A DNA stretch of 64,000 bases from Caryophanales bacterium UBA4278. Its GTDB lineage: Bacteria; Bacillota_I; Bacilli_A; RFN20; CAG-826. The stretch lies in contig DGVS01000001.1 in the NCBI GenBank assembly GCA_002395065.1, forward strand, positions 62,001 to 126,000, read 5' to 3'. The number at the start of each line of letters is the position of its first letter. Within the stretch, counting starts at the first letter, position 1. This document shows, piece by piece, positions 1-8,498 of the stretch. The translations under genes were made by a program, and so were the position numbers. Below the pieces are notes generated by a model, which was given only the letters and a program-made list of their open reading frames with translations, was not told where the DNA came from and ran no database searches.

Positions 1-418
1 GAATCATGCTGGCTTGCCAGTCATGAACGTGAATAATGTCTGGATGAACTTTTAATTGTTTTAATGCTTCAAGAGCAGCAAGCGAGAAGAACGCAAATCG
101 TTCTGCGTCATCATAGTGTCCATACAGTTCATCACGATTAAAGTAGTATTCATTATCTAATAGATAATAACGAATACCATCAATTTTTGTTTGGAAGATA
201 CCACAGTATTGTTGTCTCCAACTCATCGCAATGTTAAAAGAGGAAACAAACTTTGCTTTACATTTTGGGTTATTTTTAATGACCTTGTAGTAAGGCAAAA
301 CAATAATGGCTTCTTCGCCAATTTTGTTTAATTCTCTACTTAATGAATAAGTAACATCGGCAAGACCACCACTTTTACAAAGTGGATTGGCCTCCGAGGT
401 GACCATTACAATCTTCAT
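1..418 (-). CDS. glgA: Glycogen synthase, N-terminal part (cut by left edge)
   Basis: Glycogen synthase (GT5) extends alpha-1,4-glucan from ADP-glucose in the cytoplasm. Only about 139 N-terminal residues are in the window and the gene runs off the left edge. The reverse complement from the ATG at 418 reads MKIVMVTSEANPL followed directly by KSGGLADV, the ADP-glucose-binding K-x-G-G-L signature; later HVHDWQ, another conserved family segment, is seen near the edge. The ATG overlaps the TGA of glgD in an ATGA junction, so it is translationally coupled to the two ADP-glucose pyrophosphorylase genes upstream. The assignment is firm; the C-terminal catalytic half is not visible. Confidence 0.93.
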   Translation of the reverse strand, partial: MKIVMVTSEANPLCKSGGLADVTYSLSRELNKIGEEAIIVLPYYKVIKNNPKCKAKFVSSFNIAMSWRQQYCGIFQTKIDGIRYYLLDNEYYFNRDELYGHYDDAERFAFFSLAALEALKQLKVHPDIIHVHDWQASMI

Positions 419-1527
419 TTAATCACCTTTCCTTGGGCAACATAAACTGGTTCGTCTTTTGTCCCAATAACATCTTTATAGATTTTGGCGTACTTATCGA
501 CCACAGCATATTCAACCTTCACACCTTTGCCAATGACAGCTTGGGTAAGAATGATTGAGTGATCAATTTTAGCCTTTTCTTCCACGTCTACATAGCGTGA
601 AACAATCGAATTTTTGACACTGCCATCAAGGTGTCCACCATTGGCAATGTAGCAGTTTTTGACACTAGCGTGCTCGCCATAATCAGCTGGTGGAGCGCTA
701 TGTGTACGAGTATAAATCGGCGCACCCGTATCAAATAATTTGGTTGCGACCTTATAATCAAGTAGTTCAAATGAATATTCGATAAAGTGTTCAAAGGAAT
801 CAATACAACGAACGTATCCTTTATGTTCATAGCCGAACACTTTTAGTGATTGAGAAGCAATGATTTTCTCCATTAACATTCTAATGCTTAAAGCATCACG
901 ATAATCTTTATGACGAATAATCTTTAAGAAAGCATCTTGAGACATAATGTATGTTCGCATTGAAACGGCCACATCATCTTTCTTTCCTTTGTTTGGGGCA
1001 AAGAAGACGACTTTGTCGTCCTTCACTTCTAAAACGTTGCTGGACAAGAAAGCTTTGGAACCATCTTTAATTTTGGTATAGACCAAGGTAATGTCAGCGT
1101 TCTTTTCTTCGTGGAATTCAAGAACTTTACGATAATCAATGACGGAGATAATATGTGCTGGAGCGATGATGACATAGTCAGCATCAGCTTCGAAATAAAC
1201 CCAGTCGTTTTCACGAATTGCGTTTAAATCAGAATTATATTTTGGATCACGAATACCACGTTCGTTCATCAAAATATTTTGACGACCGATCTTGGTATTA
1301 TTGACCCAAGTTTTTAATGTACCAATGTGCTTGGCCACACTTCGATAGTTGTCTTTAACAAGAATATTGATTTCGTCAATATTGGAGTTAGTAAAATTCG
1401 ATAAGGCAAAATCCATAATCGCATAGCGACCAAGGAAAGAAGTTGATCCGAGGGTACGTTTCTTAGTTAATTCACCAAGAGACGGTGAATCATATAGATT
1501 CAATAAACCTAAAACTTTGTGTCCCAT
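415..1527 (-). CDS. glgD: GlgD subunit of glucose-1-phosphate adenylyltransferase
   Basis: This 370-residue protein is the GlgD-type regulatory partner of GlgC in ADP-glucose synthesis for glycogen. It has a nucleotidyltransferase-like N-terminus (DFALSNFTNSNIDEI, matching the DFPLSN segment of GlgC) and a C-terminal left-handed beta-helix of hexapeptide repeats (about residues 280-350). The pyrophosphorylase loop GGKGSRL of GlgC is absent: the equivalent N-terminus reads LLNLYDSPSLGELTKKRTLGS. Family knowledge says GlgD is poorly active or inactive alone and forms a heterotetramer with GlgC. It lies 2 bases after glgC and overlaps glgA by 4 bases, so the three form one operon. Confidence 0.93.
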   Translation of the reverse strand: MGHKVLGLLNLYDSPSLGELTKKRTLGSTSFLGRYAIMDFALSNFTNSNIDEINILVKDNYRSVAKHIGTLKTWVNNTKIGRQNILMNERGIRDPKYNSDLNAIRENDWVYFEADADYVIIAPAHIISVIDYRKVLEFHEEKNADITLVYTKIKDGSKAFLSSNVLEVKDDKVVFFAPNKGKKDDVAVSMRTYIMSQDAFLKIIRHKDYRDALSIRMLMEKIIASQSLKVFGYEHKGYVRCIDSFEHFIEYSFELLDYKVATKLFDTGAPIYTRTHSAPPADYGEHASVKNCYIANGGHLDGSVKNSIVSRYVDVEEKAKIDHSIILTQAVIGKGVKVEYAVVDKYAKIYKDVIGTKDEPVYVAQGKVIK

Positions 1528-1529
1528 CG

Positions 1530-2657
1530 TTATTTCTCCTCTCCAGCGTAAAGCTTAATGTGTTTTTGATCACCTTGGATTTTAACGCCTTTTTTGATTT
1601 CGACGTCAGGTGCAATCACAGCATAGGAAAGTTCGGCTCCTTCGTGAATTGTAACGTTACCCATTACAACACAGTGGTCAACCTTAGCACCTTTTTCAAC
1701 AACAACTTGTCGTGAAACGACAGAGTGTTTAACTTCACCGTGGATTACGGTACCTTGATCAATTAAGGAATCTTCCACCACAGCTTTTGAACCGATGTAT
1801 TGTGGATGACATGGTTGATCCTCGGTATAGATTTTTAAACCATTAAAGATTTCCGTGAGGTTAGTTTCTTTTGTTCCATCAAGAAGATCCATGTTAGCTT
1901 CATGAAGGGAAGCAATTGTACCAACATCTTTCCAATATCCACGATACTTATAGGCAAATAAACGAGCACCGCTATTTAACAACATTGGGATAACGTCTTT
2001 ACCAAAGTCATGGGAACTTTCTTTGTTTTTAGCATCTTTAATGAGGGCTTCACGAAGAACAGAATACTTGAATAAGTAAATGCCCATACTAGCAAGGTTA
2101 CTGGTTGGATGAGCTGGCTTTTCGTGGAACTCAACAATACGGTTGTTTTTATCTGCAACTAAAATACCAAATCGAGACGCTTCTTCGATTGGTACTTCAT
2201 AGACACCGATTGTGCAATCAGCGTTATTTTCAACCGTTTCTTCTAGCATCTCATCAAATGACGTGGAGTAAATGTGGTCTCCAGAAAGGATGAGAATGTA
2301 ATCAGGATCAGTCGAATCCATAAATTCAATGTTGGCATAGATGGCATCAGCGGTTCCTTTGTACCAGGATAAACCTTCATCAGTTTGTCTTGGAGCAAGG
2401 GTTGTTGTTAAGGAACGCACGCCATTAAGTCCCCATTTTTCTCCATTTCCAATATATTGGTCGAGATAAACTGATTCGTATTGGGTCAACACTCCAACTG
2501 TTGTAATGTGTGAATTGGCACAGTTACTTAGTGGAAAATCGATGATTCGATATTTCGCACCAAATGTCACAGCTGGTTTCGCATTTTTCTTTGTTAAGGC
2601 TTGTAGTCGGCTCCCTTTTCCACCGGCTAGAATCATTGCGACAACTTTTTTTGACAT
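1530..2657 (-). CDS. glgC: Glucose-1-phosphate adenylyltransferase (ADP-glucose pyrophosphorylase)
   Basis: GlgC makes ADP-glucose from ATP and glucose-1-phosphate, the committed step of glycogen synthesis. The 375-residue length is normal. Visible signatures are the N-terminal loop LAGGKGSRLQALT (residues about 11-23), KPAVTFGAKYRIIDFPLSNC, the GTADAIYAN segment, and HDFGKDVIPML, followed by a C-terminal beta-helix. The start is supported by an AAAGGAG ribosome binding site a few bases upstream. It is the first gene of glgC-glgD-glgA. A likely promoter with an extended -10 (TGC-TACAAT) lies at 2704-2712, leaving a leader of about 45 bases. Confidence 0.96.
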   Translation of the reverse strand: MSKKVVAMILAGGKGSRLQALTKKNAKPAVTFGAKYRIIDFPLSNCANSHITTVGVLTQYESVYLDQYIGNGEKWGLNGVRSLTTTLAPRQTDEGLSWYKGTADAIYANIEFMDSTDPDYILILSGDHIYSTSFDEMLEETVENNADCTIGVYEVPIEEASRFGILVADKNNRIVEFHEKPAHPTSNLASMGIYLFKYSVLREALIKDAKNKESSHDFGKDVIPMLLNSGARLFAYKYRGYWKDVGTIASLHEANMDLLDGTKETNLTEIFNGLKIYTEDQPCHPQYIGSKAVVEDSLIDQGTVIHGEVKHSVVSRQVVVEKGAKVDHCVVMGNVTIHEGAELSYAVIAPDVEIKKGVKIQGDQKHIKLYAGEEK

Positions 2658-2703
2658 TGCTAACTCCTTTGAATAAAAAGCGAAATTTATAATTTCTGTG
2701 AGT

Positions 2704-2712
2704 ATTGTAGCA
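2704..2712 (-). promoter_or_regulatory. Extended -10 promoter of the glycogen operon
   Basis: On the minus strand the sequence reads TGCTACAAT, an extended -10 (TGn plus TACAAT). No good -35 hexamer is seen 16-18 bases upstream, as is common for extended -10 promoters. Transcription would start near 2697 and run through glgC, glgD and glgA. Confidence 0.5.
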
Positions 2713-2814
2713 CATTAGGTAATTTATGCATTAAGATTAATATTTTTCCTATCAATTTATTGATGAAAAAATGTTAGAGTTTTACGAAAAATATATCAGT
2801 TTTACAGGTTATTT

Positions 2815-2843
2815 TTGTCTTCAAAATTGACATTTGATAAAAT
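2815..2843 (+). promoter_or_regulatory. Promoter giving a leaderless mRNA for the 2851 gene
   Basis: A -35 hexamer TTGTCT (2815-2820), a 17-base spacer and a -10 hexamer TAAAAT (2838-2843) are followed by 7 bases and then the ATG at 2851. The start site would fall on or next to the A of the ATG, and no Shine-Dalgarno sequence is present. Confidence 0.6.
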
Positions 2844-2850
2844 AGAAAAT

Positions 2851-3324
2851 ATGTCGAAGAAAAACAAAGACTTAATCGTTCGTTTATCGAACACAAAATT
2901 GATCCTTCTTTACGTTGGAACTTTTGTCGTTTTTGAGGCGATTTTTTTCTTCTCATTTACTATTGGAAATCTTCTCCAGAATGGTCAACTTGACATTCCA
3001 TTTTTTATTTACACACCATTTCTAATGGTGCTTGCAGTTATTTTGTGTATTATTTCAATCAAAAACACATACTACATTTTGAATGATTCTCGCATCATTC
3101 ATGTACGTCTTGGGAAAGAGGTTTCTTACGAGTGGTCGCACATTGTTTATATCAATGAAGAATGGAGTCAAAAGCACAAGACTCTCGACTTCTTCTTAGA
3201 GAGTGGAAAAGAATGCTTCCTTGCCTTTGACAAAGATGGCAAACTTTATGAGTATGCTTTACGAAACTGCCGATTGCTTGAGCAAGAAGAATTTCTGAGA
3301 CGTTATACAAAAAATAAACTTTAG
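2851..3324 (+). CDS. Small membrane protein with PH-like C-terminal domain
   Basis: The protein has 157 residues from the ATG at 2851. Two hydrophobic segments lie at about residues 16-38 and 48-70, followed by a soluble region of about 80 residues with alternating strands (TYYILNDSRIIHVRLGKEVSYEWSHI), the pattern of bacterial PH-like domains attached to membrane hairpins. I do not recognise a specific family. The upstream TTG at 2815 would give a 12-residue extension but lies on the -35 element, so I reject it. The gene stands alone, divergent from the glycogen operon. Its stop codon lies inside an inverted repeat at the rpmB promoter. Confidence 0.65.
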   Translation: MSKKNKDLIVRLSNTKLILLYVGTFVVFEAIFFFSFTIGNLLQNGQLDIPFFIYTPFLMVLAVILCIISIKNTYYILNDSRIIHVRLGKEVSYEWSHIVYINEEWSQKHKTLDFFLESGKECFLAFDKDGKLYEYALRNCRLLEQEEFLRRYTKNKL

Positions 3325-3354
3325 TTTGAAAACACTAAAGTACTTTGATAAAAT
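3318..3354 (+). promoter_or_regulatory. rpmB promoter with flanking inverted repeat
   Basis: TTGAAA (3326-3331), a 17-base spacer and TAAAAT (3349-3354) form a good vegetative promoter. The -35 hexamer sits in the loop of a perfect 8-bp inverted repeat, ACTTTAGT (3318-3325) and ACTAAAGT (3334-3341), which also contains the stop codon of the upstream gene. The repeat could be a weak terminator stem or an operator. Confidence 0.65.
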
Positions 3355-3391
3355 AGCACTTGCTTTTCGATAGATAAGAGAGGTAAAAACG

Positions 3392-3580
3392 ATGTCAAGA
3401 GTTTGTCAAATTACAGGTGTCGGACGTAGATCCGGTAACAATCGTTCCCACAGTAACATTGCTACCCGTCGTGTCTGGAACGCTAACTTACAAAAATACA
3501 AAGTAAACATTAATGGAAAGATGGTCACTGTCCGTATGACAGCTAGAGCCCATCGTGCCTTAGTGAAGAACGCTAAATAA
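3392..3580 (+). CDS. rpmB: 50S ribosomal protein L28
   Basis: This 62-residue basic protein is ribosomal protein L28, a component of the large subunit. The N-terminus MSRVCQITGVGRRSGNNRSHSN and the segment TRRVWNANLQKYKV are diagnostic. A purine-rich AGAGAGG ribosome binding site precedes the ATG, so unlike several neighbours this mRNA has a normal leader of about 30 bases. The zinc-binding CxxC pairs of some L28 forms are not present (a single Cys at residue 5), so it is the zinc-independent form. In Bacillota rpmB usually sits near rpe and rsgA, as here. A strong terminator follows. Confidence 0.97.
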   Translation: MSRVCQITGVGRRSGNNRSHSNIATRRVWNANLQKYKVNINGKMVTVRMTARAHRALVKNAK

Positions 3581-3596
3581 TTTATTATTTAAGCAA

Positions 3597-3627
3597 TAGA
3601 AAAAACCGTCATGAAGACGGTTTTTTT
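3597..3627. terminator. Intrinsic terminator after rpmB
   Basis: The hairpin ACCGTC-ATGAA-GACGGT is flanked by an A-run on the left and seven T on the right. It works for rpmB on the plus strand and, being symmetric, for the convergent minus-strand operon that ends at 3640. Confidence 0.85.
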
Positions 3628-3639
3628 CGTTCTTTACTT

Positions 3640-4332
3640 TTATCTAATTAGAGAAACTAGAAAGACAATTTCTCCAAGAACATTAATCAAAATAATCAGC
3701 CATTCAGAGAAGGCAAGTGGGAAGATTTTTGGTCGAGAGTAAACGACTTCTTCGCCATTTTGTGATTTAACAAGTTGAGCCCAATTTTTCAGTTTTGGGT
3801 TAAGCGTAATAACTAATGTTGCAATGGCTAATAAACCAGCAACAATGGCCATCGATAAAGCAAGTGGACTTCCTTTATCAAACTTGTTCCAAGTTGTATA
3901 AGTAAGGATGGCATATAACGTTGTTAGAGCGTTCACAAGGAACGATCCAGCCATAAAACCAGTGGATAATTTTGTATGTGTATTCGTAAAACGAATATTA
4001 AACAAGAAAATTGAAACCATAACGATTCCTTCAATTCCGAAAAGGAAGGAAACAATCATCGCGATTGCACCTAGTCCACCAAATTCATCTAATAATGGGA
4101 GGACGACAAAAACTGGTGCGAAGCAAAGACCACTAAAAACATAAAGGAGAGTGCGATAAGCATTTGATCCAGGAATCTTATCTTTAATCAATTCACATGG
4201 AAAAAGTCTCATAAATGAGCGGTTTTCTTCTTCGACATGTCGCATTCTTAAAATTGAAAGAACTGCTAGAGCAGCAAACACTCCAACAAAAGCAACTAGA
4301 AAAACAATCCAAACAAGATTAATTGAAATCAT
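3640..4332 (-). CDS. Multi-spanning membrane protein, function unknown
   Basis: The 230-residue protein has about six hydrophobic segments (near residues 5-27, 62-82, 87-110, 122-146, 157-177 and 210-228), with a short polar loop around residues 30-55 and another around 180-205. I recognise no catalytic or transport motif and no family. Its ATG overlaps the TGA of rpe (ATGA), so it is the last gene of the operon gmk to rpe. In related operons the position after rpe is often taken by thiamine pyrophosphokinase, which is missing here. Treat as a hypothetical integral membrane protein. Confidence 0.75.
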   Translation of the reverse strand: MISINLVWIVFLVAFVGVFAALAVLSILRMRHVEEENRSFMRLFPCELIKDKIPGSNAYRTLLYVFSGLCFAPVFVVLPLLDEFGGLGAIAMIVSFLFGIEGIVMVSIFLFNIRFTNTHTKLSTGFMAGSFLVNALTTLYAILTYTTWNKFDKGSPLALSMAIVAGLLAIATLVITLNPKLKNWAQLVKSQNGEEVVYSRPKIFPLAFSEWLIILINVLGEIVFLVSLIR

Positions 4333-4988
4333 CGAAGGGACTCCATTCTTTCTTTGACATCATCGTGTCCATAAATGTATGAACCTGCAACCAAAATATC
4401 GGCACCTGCCTTTCGGCATTTTGCTCCTGTTTCAGCATTAATTCCACCATCAACTTCGATTAAACAATTGAGGTTATGCTTATCAATATATTTTCGCAGT
4501 TTTTTGATTTTCTTTAATGCGCTTGGAATAAATGCCTGTCCTCCTTTTCCTGGTTCAACAGACATGACTAAAACGAGGTCAACTTTATCAAGCCAAGGAA
4601 AGCAAGTTTTCACATTTGTAGCTGGTTTAATTGAGATACCAGCTTTACAGTTTTTAGCATGTAAGTCATTAATGACTTTAGCAGTACATTTCGGACAAAA
4701 ATCAACGGCTTCCAAGTGGAATGTAACTAAATCAGCTCCAGCATCAGCAAAGATTGGCGCCCACTTCTTTGGGTCTTGAACCATGATATGAACATCATTC
4801 ACCATCTTATGGCATTTTGCATATTCTTGAACTTGCTCAGGAGTGTAGGATTTGTTTGGAACGAAAATACCATCCATTACATCCCAGTGAATCCATTCAG
4901 CACCGAGTTTTTCAACCTTCAAAATTTCGTTTTTGAGATCATTTTTATCAGCAGATAATAGACTTGGAGCAATATAGTTTTTCATCAT
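4329..4988 (-). CDS. rpe: Ribulose-phosphate 3-epimerase
   Basis: Rpe interconverts ribulose-5-phosphate and xylulose-5-phosphate in the pentose phosphate pathway. The 219-residue TIM barrel shows the family signatures: IAPSLLSAD at the N-terminus, WIHWDVMDGIFVPN (metal-ligand histidine and catalytic Asp), VHIMVQDP, VLVMSVEPGKGGQAF and IEVDGGIN near the C-terminus. The canonical LHxDVMDG is here IHWDVMDG. It overlaps rsgA upstream and the membrane protein downstream, each by an ATGA junction. Confidence 0.95.
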   Translation of the reverse strand: MMKNYIAPSLLSADKNDLKNEILKVEKLGAEWIHWDVMDGIFVPNKSYTPEQVQEYAKCHKMVNDVHIMVQDPKKWAPIFADAGADLVTFHLEAVDFCPKCTAKVINDLHAKNCKAGISIKPATNVKTCFPWLDKVDLVLVMSVEPGKGGQAFIPSALKKIKKLRKYIDKHNLNCLIEVDGGINAETGAKCRKAGADILVAGSYIYGHDDVKERMESLR

Positions 4989-5848
4989 TTATACCTCTCT
5001 TGTCGATATTCGAGTTCGTTCAGTAATTTCTTATAAATTTCGTGAGCTTCTTTCGAAAGTTTTCCCTTTTCAATTTCTTCTTTAATTTTACATTGTTTTT
5101 CGTTTTGGTGCAGGCAATTCGAAAAATAACACTGAGTGTAATATTTTTCATAGCCAGGAAAATACTGCGCTAAATCTTCTTTATAAATCATTAAATCAAG
5201 CGAGGAAAATCCTGGAGTATCCGCTAAAAACGAATTCTCATATGGAAGCAAAATTACTTCTTTTGTCTGGTGTTTTCCTCTTCCTAATGCATTTGAATAT
5301 TCACCGATTTTACGGTTAAAAGCTGGATCAATTGCATTTATTAGACTAGATTTACCAACTCCGGTTTGACCCATGAATAAAACAACCTTTCCTTTAACTA
5401 AGCGACGAACTGCTTCTTTAGAAGACTCGTCGTCTTTTGAAACAAAGAAAGTTTCTATTCCAATCTTTGCTAGGTCAGATTTAATTCTTTCAATTGTTGA
5501 ACAATCTCTTAACGCGTCAACTTTTGTAAAGACAACTTTTGCTTCAATATTATGCATTAAAACATAGGTCAAAAATTTATAGACCAGTTCTTCGCTTAAT
5601 TCAGGTTCAACAACGCTCATTGTAACCAAGACCAAATCAATGTTGGCGCATTTTGGACGAATAAGTTCGTTTTTTCGTTCAAGAATCTGATTAATCACAA
5701 AGTGTTCATCATCAAAATCAACATTATCACCAACGCAAAGATGCTCGTGGCGATATTTAAAAATTCCTTTTGCAAAAACATCATACCTTACGCCATTTGC
5801 ATAGATACGATAAACGCCACCACATGTTGAAACAATCTTTCCAATCAT
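4985..5848 (-). CDS. rsgA: Ribosome small subunit-dependent GTPase A
   Basis: RsgA (YloQ/CpgA) is a circularly permuted GTPase that checks late 30S subunit assembly. The 287-residue protein has the OB-fold N-terminus (about 1-65), a permuted G domain with G4-like FTKVD (about 110) before the P-loop GQTGVGKSSLINA (about 160-172), the switch segment GRGKHQTKEV, the DTPGFSSLD G3 motif, and a C-terminal zinc knuckle C-x4-C-x-H-x5-C (CYFSNCLHQNEKQC). The G4 motif is TKVD rather than NKxD. The gene shares one base with the end of prkC (TAATG), and in Bacillus the PrkC kinase phosphorylates this GTPase, so the linkage is functional as well as positional. Confidence 0.96.
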   Translation of the reverse strand: MIGKIVSTCGGVYRIYANGVRYDVFAKGIFKYRHEHLCVGDNVDFDDEHFVINQILERKNELIRPKCANIDLVLVTMSVVEPELSEELVYKFLTYVLMHNIEAKVVFTKVDALRDCSTIERIKSDLAKIGIETFFVSKDDESSKEAVRRLVKGKVVLFMGQTGVGKSSLINAIDPAFNRKIGEYSNALGRGKHQTKEVILLPYENSFLADTPGFSSLDLMIYKEDLAQYFPGYEKYYTQCYFSNCLHQNEKQCKIKEEIEKGKLSKEAHEIYKKLLNELEYRQERYK

Positions 5849-6720
5849 TATTTGAATCCGAATATTTTTTGGAAGATATTTCGACGAACTTTAAGATTAT
5901 CTTTGTTCGCCATTGCAGTAGCAATATCATCCATCATTTCCTTTGCTGTTTGATAGCGATCCTGTGGTTTTTTAGCACATGCTTTTTGAATAATCTTGTC
6001 AAAAACACCAGCAATTTCCGGTTGGAATTTCGATAAGTGTGGGAAATTGCGTTTTACGTGAGCGGCAGCAATGTCCTTTGTTGAGCCATCCTCAAATGGC
6101 AAATGTCCAGTTAAGAGTTGGTAGTAAGTAACACCACATGAATAAATATCCGATTGAGCTGAAGCGGATTCACCGCTACAAACTTCTGGGGCAAGATAAT
6201 AGACCGAACCAAAGACTCCTTGGTATGGTCCTTCTTCATCAATATTTTGGGCAATACCAAAATCAGCAAGTTTCACAGTTCCGTTTGCCAAATAGAAAAT
6301 ATTCTGTGGCTTGATATCGCGATGAATAATTCCTTTATTGTGAATATAATTCACTGCGTCAAGGAGTTGCAGCATAATTTCAGAAGCTTCTTTAACAGAA
6401 TAAGTTGTCTGGAAATCAAGTCGATCAAACAAAGTTTGACTCTTAACATATTCGAACACTAAATATGAACAGCCATTAACTTGTCCTTGGTTATAAACAC
6501 GGACAATATTTGGATGATTAAACGAAGCGCAAGCTTCTGCTTCGTGTTCAAAACGAGCCACGCTCTTTGGATCATTGACAAGTTCTTCCTTGATGATTTT
6601 CACCGCAACAGTTTCTTTCTTAATGAAATCTGTGGCGGAGTAAACCTCTGCAGTACCACCGGTTCCGATACGACCTGTAATTCGATATCTATTTGAGAGA
6701 ACATCACCAATCTTAATCAT
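5848..6720 (-). CDS. prkC: Serine/threonine protein kinase, PrkC type, without PASTA domains
   Basis: This 290-residue protein is essentially a bare Hanks-type kinase domain. It shows the glycine loop GTGGTAEVY (19-27), catalytic VAVK (Lys41), HRDIKPQN, DFG and APE motifs. It ends at IFQKIFGFK about 20 residues after the kinase fold, with no transmembrane helix and no PASTA repeats, whereas typical PrkC proteins are about 600 residues with extracellular muropeptide sensors. I chose the ATG at 6720, which overlaps the stop of stp (ATGATTAA); a longer 22-residue extension would lie inside stp. The gene sits between its phosphatase and rsgA. Confidence 0.93.
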   Translation of the reverse strand: MIKIGDVLSNRYRITGRIGTGGTAEVYSATDFIKKETVAVKIIKEELVNDPKSVARFEHEAEACASFNHPNIVRVYNQGQVNGCSYLVFEYVKSQTLFDRLDFQTTYSVKEASEIMLQLLDAVNYIHNKGIIHRDIKPQNIFYLANGTVKLADFGIAQNIDEEGPYQGVFGSVYYLAPEVCSGESASAQSDIYSCGVTYYQLLTGHLPFEDGSTKDIAAAHVKRNFPHLSKFQPEIAGVFDKIIQKACAKKPQDRYQTAKEMMDDIATAMANKDNLKVRRNIFQKIFGFK

Positions 6721-7465
6721 TTTTAATTTTCTCCCATAATGAAATTGCCATATTGTCTGATCCACCATTAGAATTGGCAACAGCAATTAGCGTATCAACT
6801 TTTTGTTCAAGTCTTTCTTTTGTTAATAAAATATCCGCAATTTGATGGTCATTCATATTGTTATAAACACCATCTGAGCAAAGGAAGATTGAATCAAAAT
6901 CATTTTTTAAAATAACAAGTGAGTATGAAATTGTTGGATAAATGCCTAAAGCATTCATTAGTTTATGTCTATCACTAGATATCGACATTTCTTCTTTCTT
7001 AATTTGACCTGTTTTATATAGATAATCAACATAGCTTTGGTCTTCGCTTAGTTGAGTAAAGACACCATTTTTTAGTCCATAGGCTCTTGAATCACCGGCA
7101 TAGGCGATGTAGACCCTCGATTTATGTAATAACGCAAGAACAATCGTGCTACCCATATCTTGATAAATCTTGTTTTTTTCTGCAGTCGAGTAAATCTCGT
7201 GATTCATCATTTTTAAAACCCGTGAAAGGAAGATTCGAATTGAAAAATAACCGTAAAATTTCGGTTTTTTTCTAAATTCGTCGGCCAAAATGTTTAAGGC
7301 AAGTTGCGAAGCATAGTCACCTTTATTATGGCCACCAAGACCATCGCAAACAGCAAGCAAAACATCTCCTTCTGGATTGACCATTGAAAGAGCTCGGTCC
7401 TCATTAACAACACGAACTTTGCCAATATCAATTTGAGAAATAAACTGTCCCTTAATGTGTTTCAT
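6713..7465 (-). CDS. stp: PP2C-family Ser/Thr phosphatase (partner of PrkC)
   Basis: This 250-residue PPM/PP2C phosphatase removes phosphate from PrkC and its substrates. Metal-binding and family motifs are visible in order: RVVNEDRALS, CDGLGGHNKGDYAS, GSTIVLALL, YAGDSRAYGL, CSDGVYNN and GGSDNMAISL. The ATG at 7465 is chosen because an AGGAG ribosome binding site precedes it and the family starts close to the IDIGKVRxxNED segment; the upstream extension would lie in rlmN. It overlaps rlmN by 14 bases and prkC by 8 bases, giving a tightly coupled kinase/phosphatase pair. Confidence 0.95.
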   Translation of the reverse strand: MKHIKGQFISQIDIGKVRVVNEDRALSMVNPEGDVLLAVCDGLGGHNKGDYASQLALNILADEFRKKPKFYGYFSIRIFLSRVLKMMNHEIYSTAEKNKIYQDMGSTIVLALLHKSRVYIAYAGDSRAYGLKNGVFTQLSEDQSYVDYLYKTGQIKKEEMSISSDRHKLMNALGIYPTISYSLVILKNDFDSIFLCSDGVYNNMNDHQIADILLTKERLEQKVDTLIAVANSNGGSDNMAISLWEKIKND

Positions 7466-8498
7466 GCTGCTCCTTTGCACGTAGTTGACCACACGCAGCA
7501 TCAATATCATTTCCGAATTCTTTGCGAACTGTCGTTGTGATTCCGTGCTGCATTAAATATGAGAAGAATCGATGAACGTTTTCCTCATCACTTCTTTTAA
7601 AAGAATTTTCATCAACCGGGTTATATGGAATGAGATTTACGTAGGCTTTTGTTCCACGAATTAGCTTAACTAATTGACGAGCACATTCAATGGTGTCATT
7701 CACATCCTTTAACATGATGTATTCAAAAGTGACACGGCGGTCAGCTTCTTTTTCATAATACTTCACCGCTTCCATTAATTTATCCAAAGGATAAGCTTTT
7801 GAAATGGGCATTAATCTGTTACGAATTTCATCATTTGGAGCGTGAAGAGAGATGGCCAGATTAGTCTGCATTCCTTCATGAGCATATCGCATAATACCTG
7901 GAACAAGTCCGCAAGTGCTCACAGTGATATGGCGTGCACCAATCGCAAAAGCTTTTGGATGATTAATGATGCGAATAAAATCTAAAACATTTTCATAGTT
8001 ATCAAAAGGCTCACCTGTTCCCATGACAACAACATGGCTCACACGTTCGCCTTTTTCTTTAAGTAGTTGATTCATGACATAAACTTGACCAACAATTTCA
8101 TGTGTTTCTAGATTTCTTTGCTTTTTAAGCAAGCCGGATGCACAAAAGGCACAAGCCATATTGCATCCAACTTGGGAAGAAACACAAATCGCATTTCCGT
8201 ATCGATATGGCATTAAAGCCGTTTCGACTTTTGCGCCATCTTCCAGTTCAAGTAAGAGCTTGATTGTTCCATCCTTAGACTCCTGCTTTTTATAAATCTT
8301 TGGAAGCGAAAGAGCAAAATCACGATTCAGTTCTTCTCGAAAACGGAGTGAAATATCACTCATATCATCAAAAGACAAGGTCTCTTTTTCATAAATCCAT
8401 GTGTAAAGTTGTGTAGCACGGAATTTCTTTTGACCGCGCTCGATCATCATTTGTTCTAATTTAGAGATTTCACATCCAAGTAAGTTAATCTTCGACAT
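7452..8498 (-). CDS. rlmN: Dual-specificity 23S rRNA/tRNA adenine-C2 methyltransferase
   Basis: RlmN is a radical-SAM enzyme that methylates A2503 of 23S rRNA and A37 of some tRNAs. The 348-residue protein has the 4Fe-4S motif C-x3-C-x2-C (CNMACAFC), the following GxGEP element (GTGEPFDNYENV), ISTCG-like VSTCGLVPG, and the C-terminal AACGQLR with the catalytic cysteine that forms the methyl-cysteine intermediate. Length is normal. It overlaps the degenerate rsmB by 14 bases, preserving the Bacillota order rsmB-rlmN-stp-prkC-rsgA-rpe. Confidence 0.97.
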   Translation of the reverse strand: MSKINLLGCEISKLEQMMIERGQKKFRATQLYTWIYEKETLSFDDMSDISLRFREELNRDFALSLPKIYKKQESKDGTIKLLLELEDGAKVETALMPYRYGNAICVSSQVGCNMACAFCASGLLKKQRNLETHEIVGQVYVMNQLLKEKGERVSHVVVMGTGEPFDNYENVLDFIRIINHPKAFAIGARHITVSTCGLVPGIMRYAHEGMQTNLAISLHAPNDEIRNRLMPISKAYPLDKLMEAVKYYEKEADRRVTFEYIMLKDVNDTIECARQLVKLIRGTKAYVNLIPYNPVDENSFKRSDEENVHRFFSYLMQHGITTTVRKEFGNDIDAACGQLRAKEQHETH

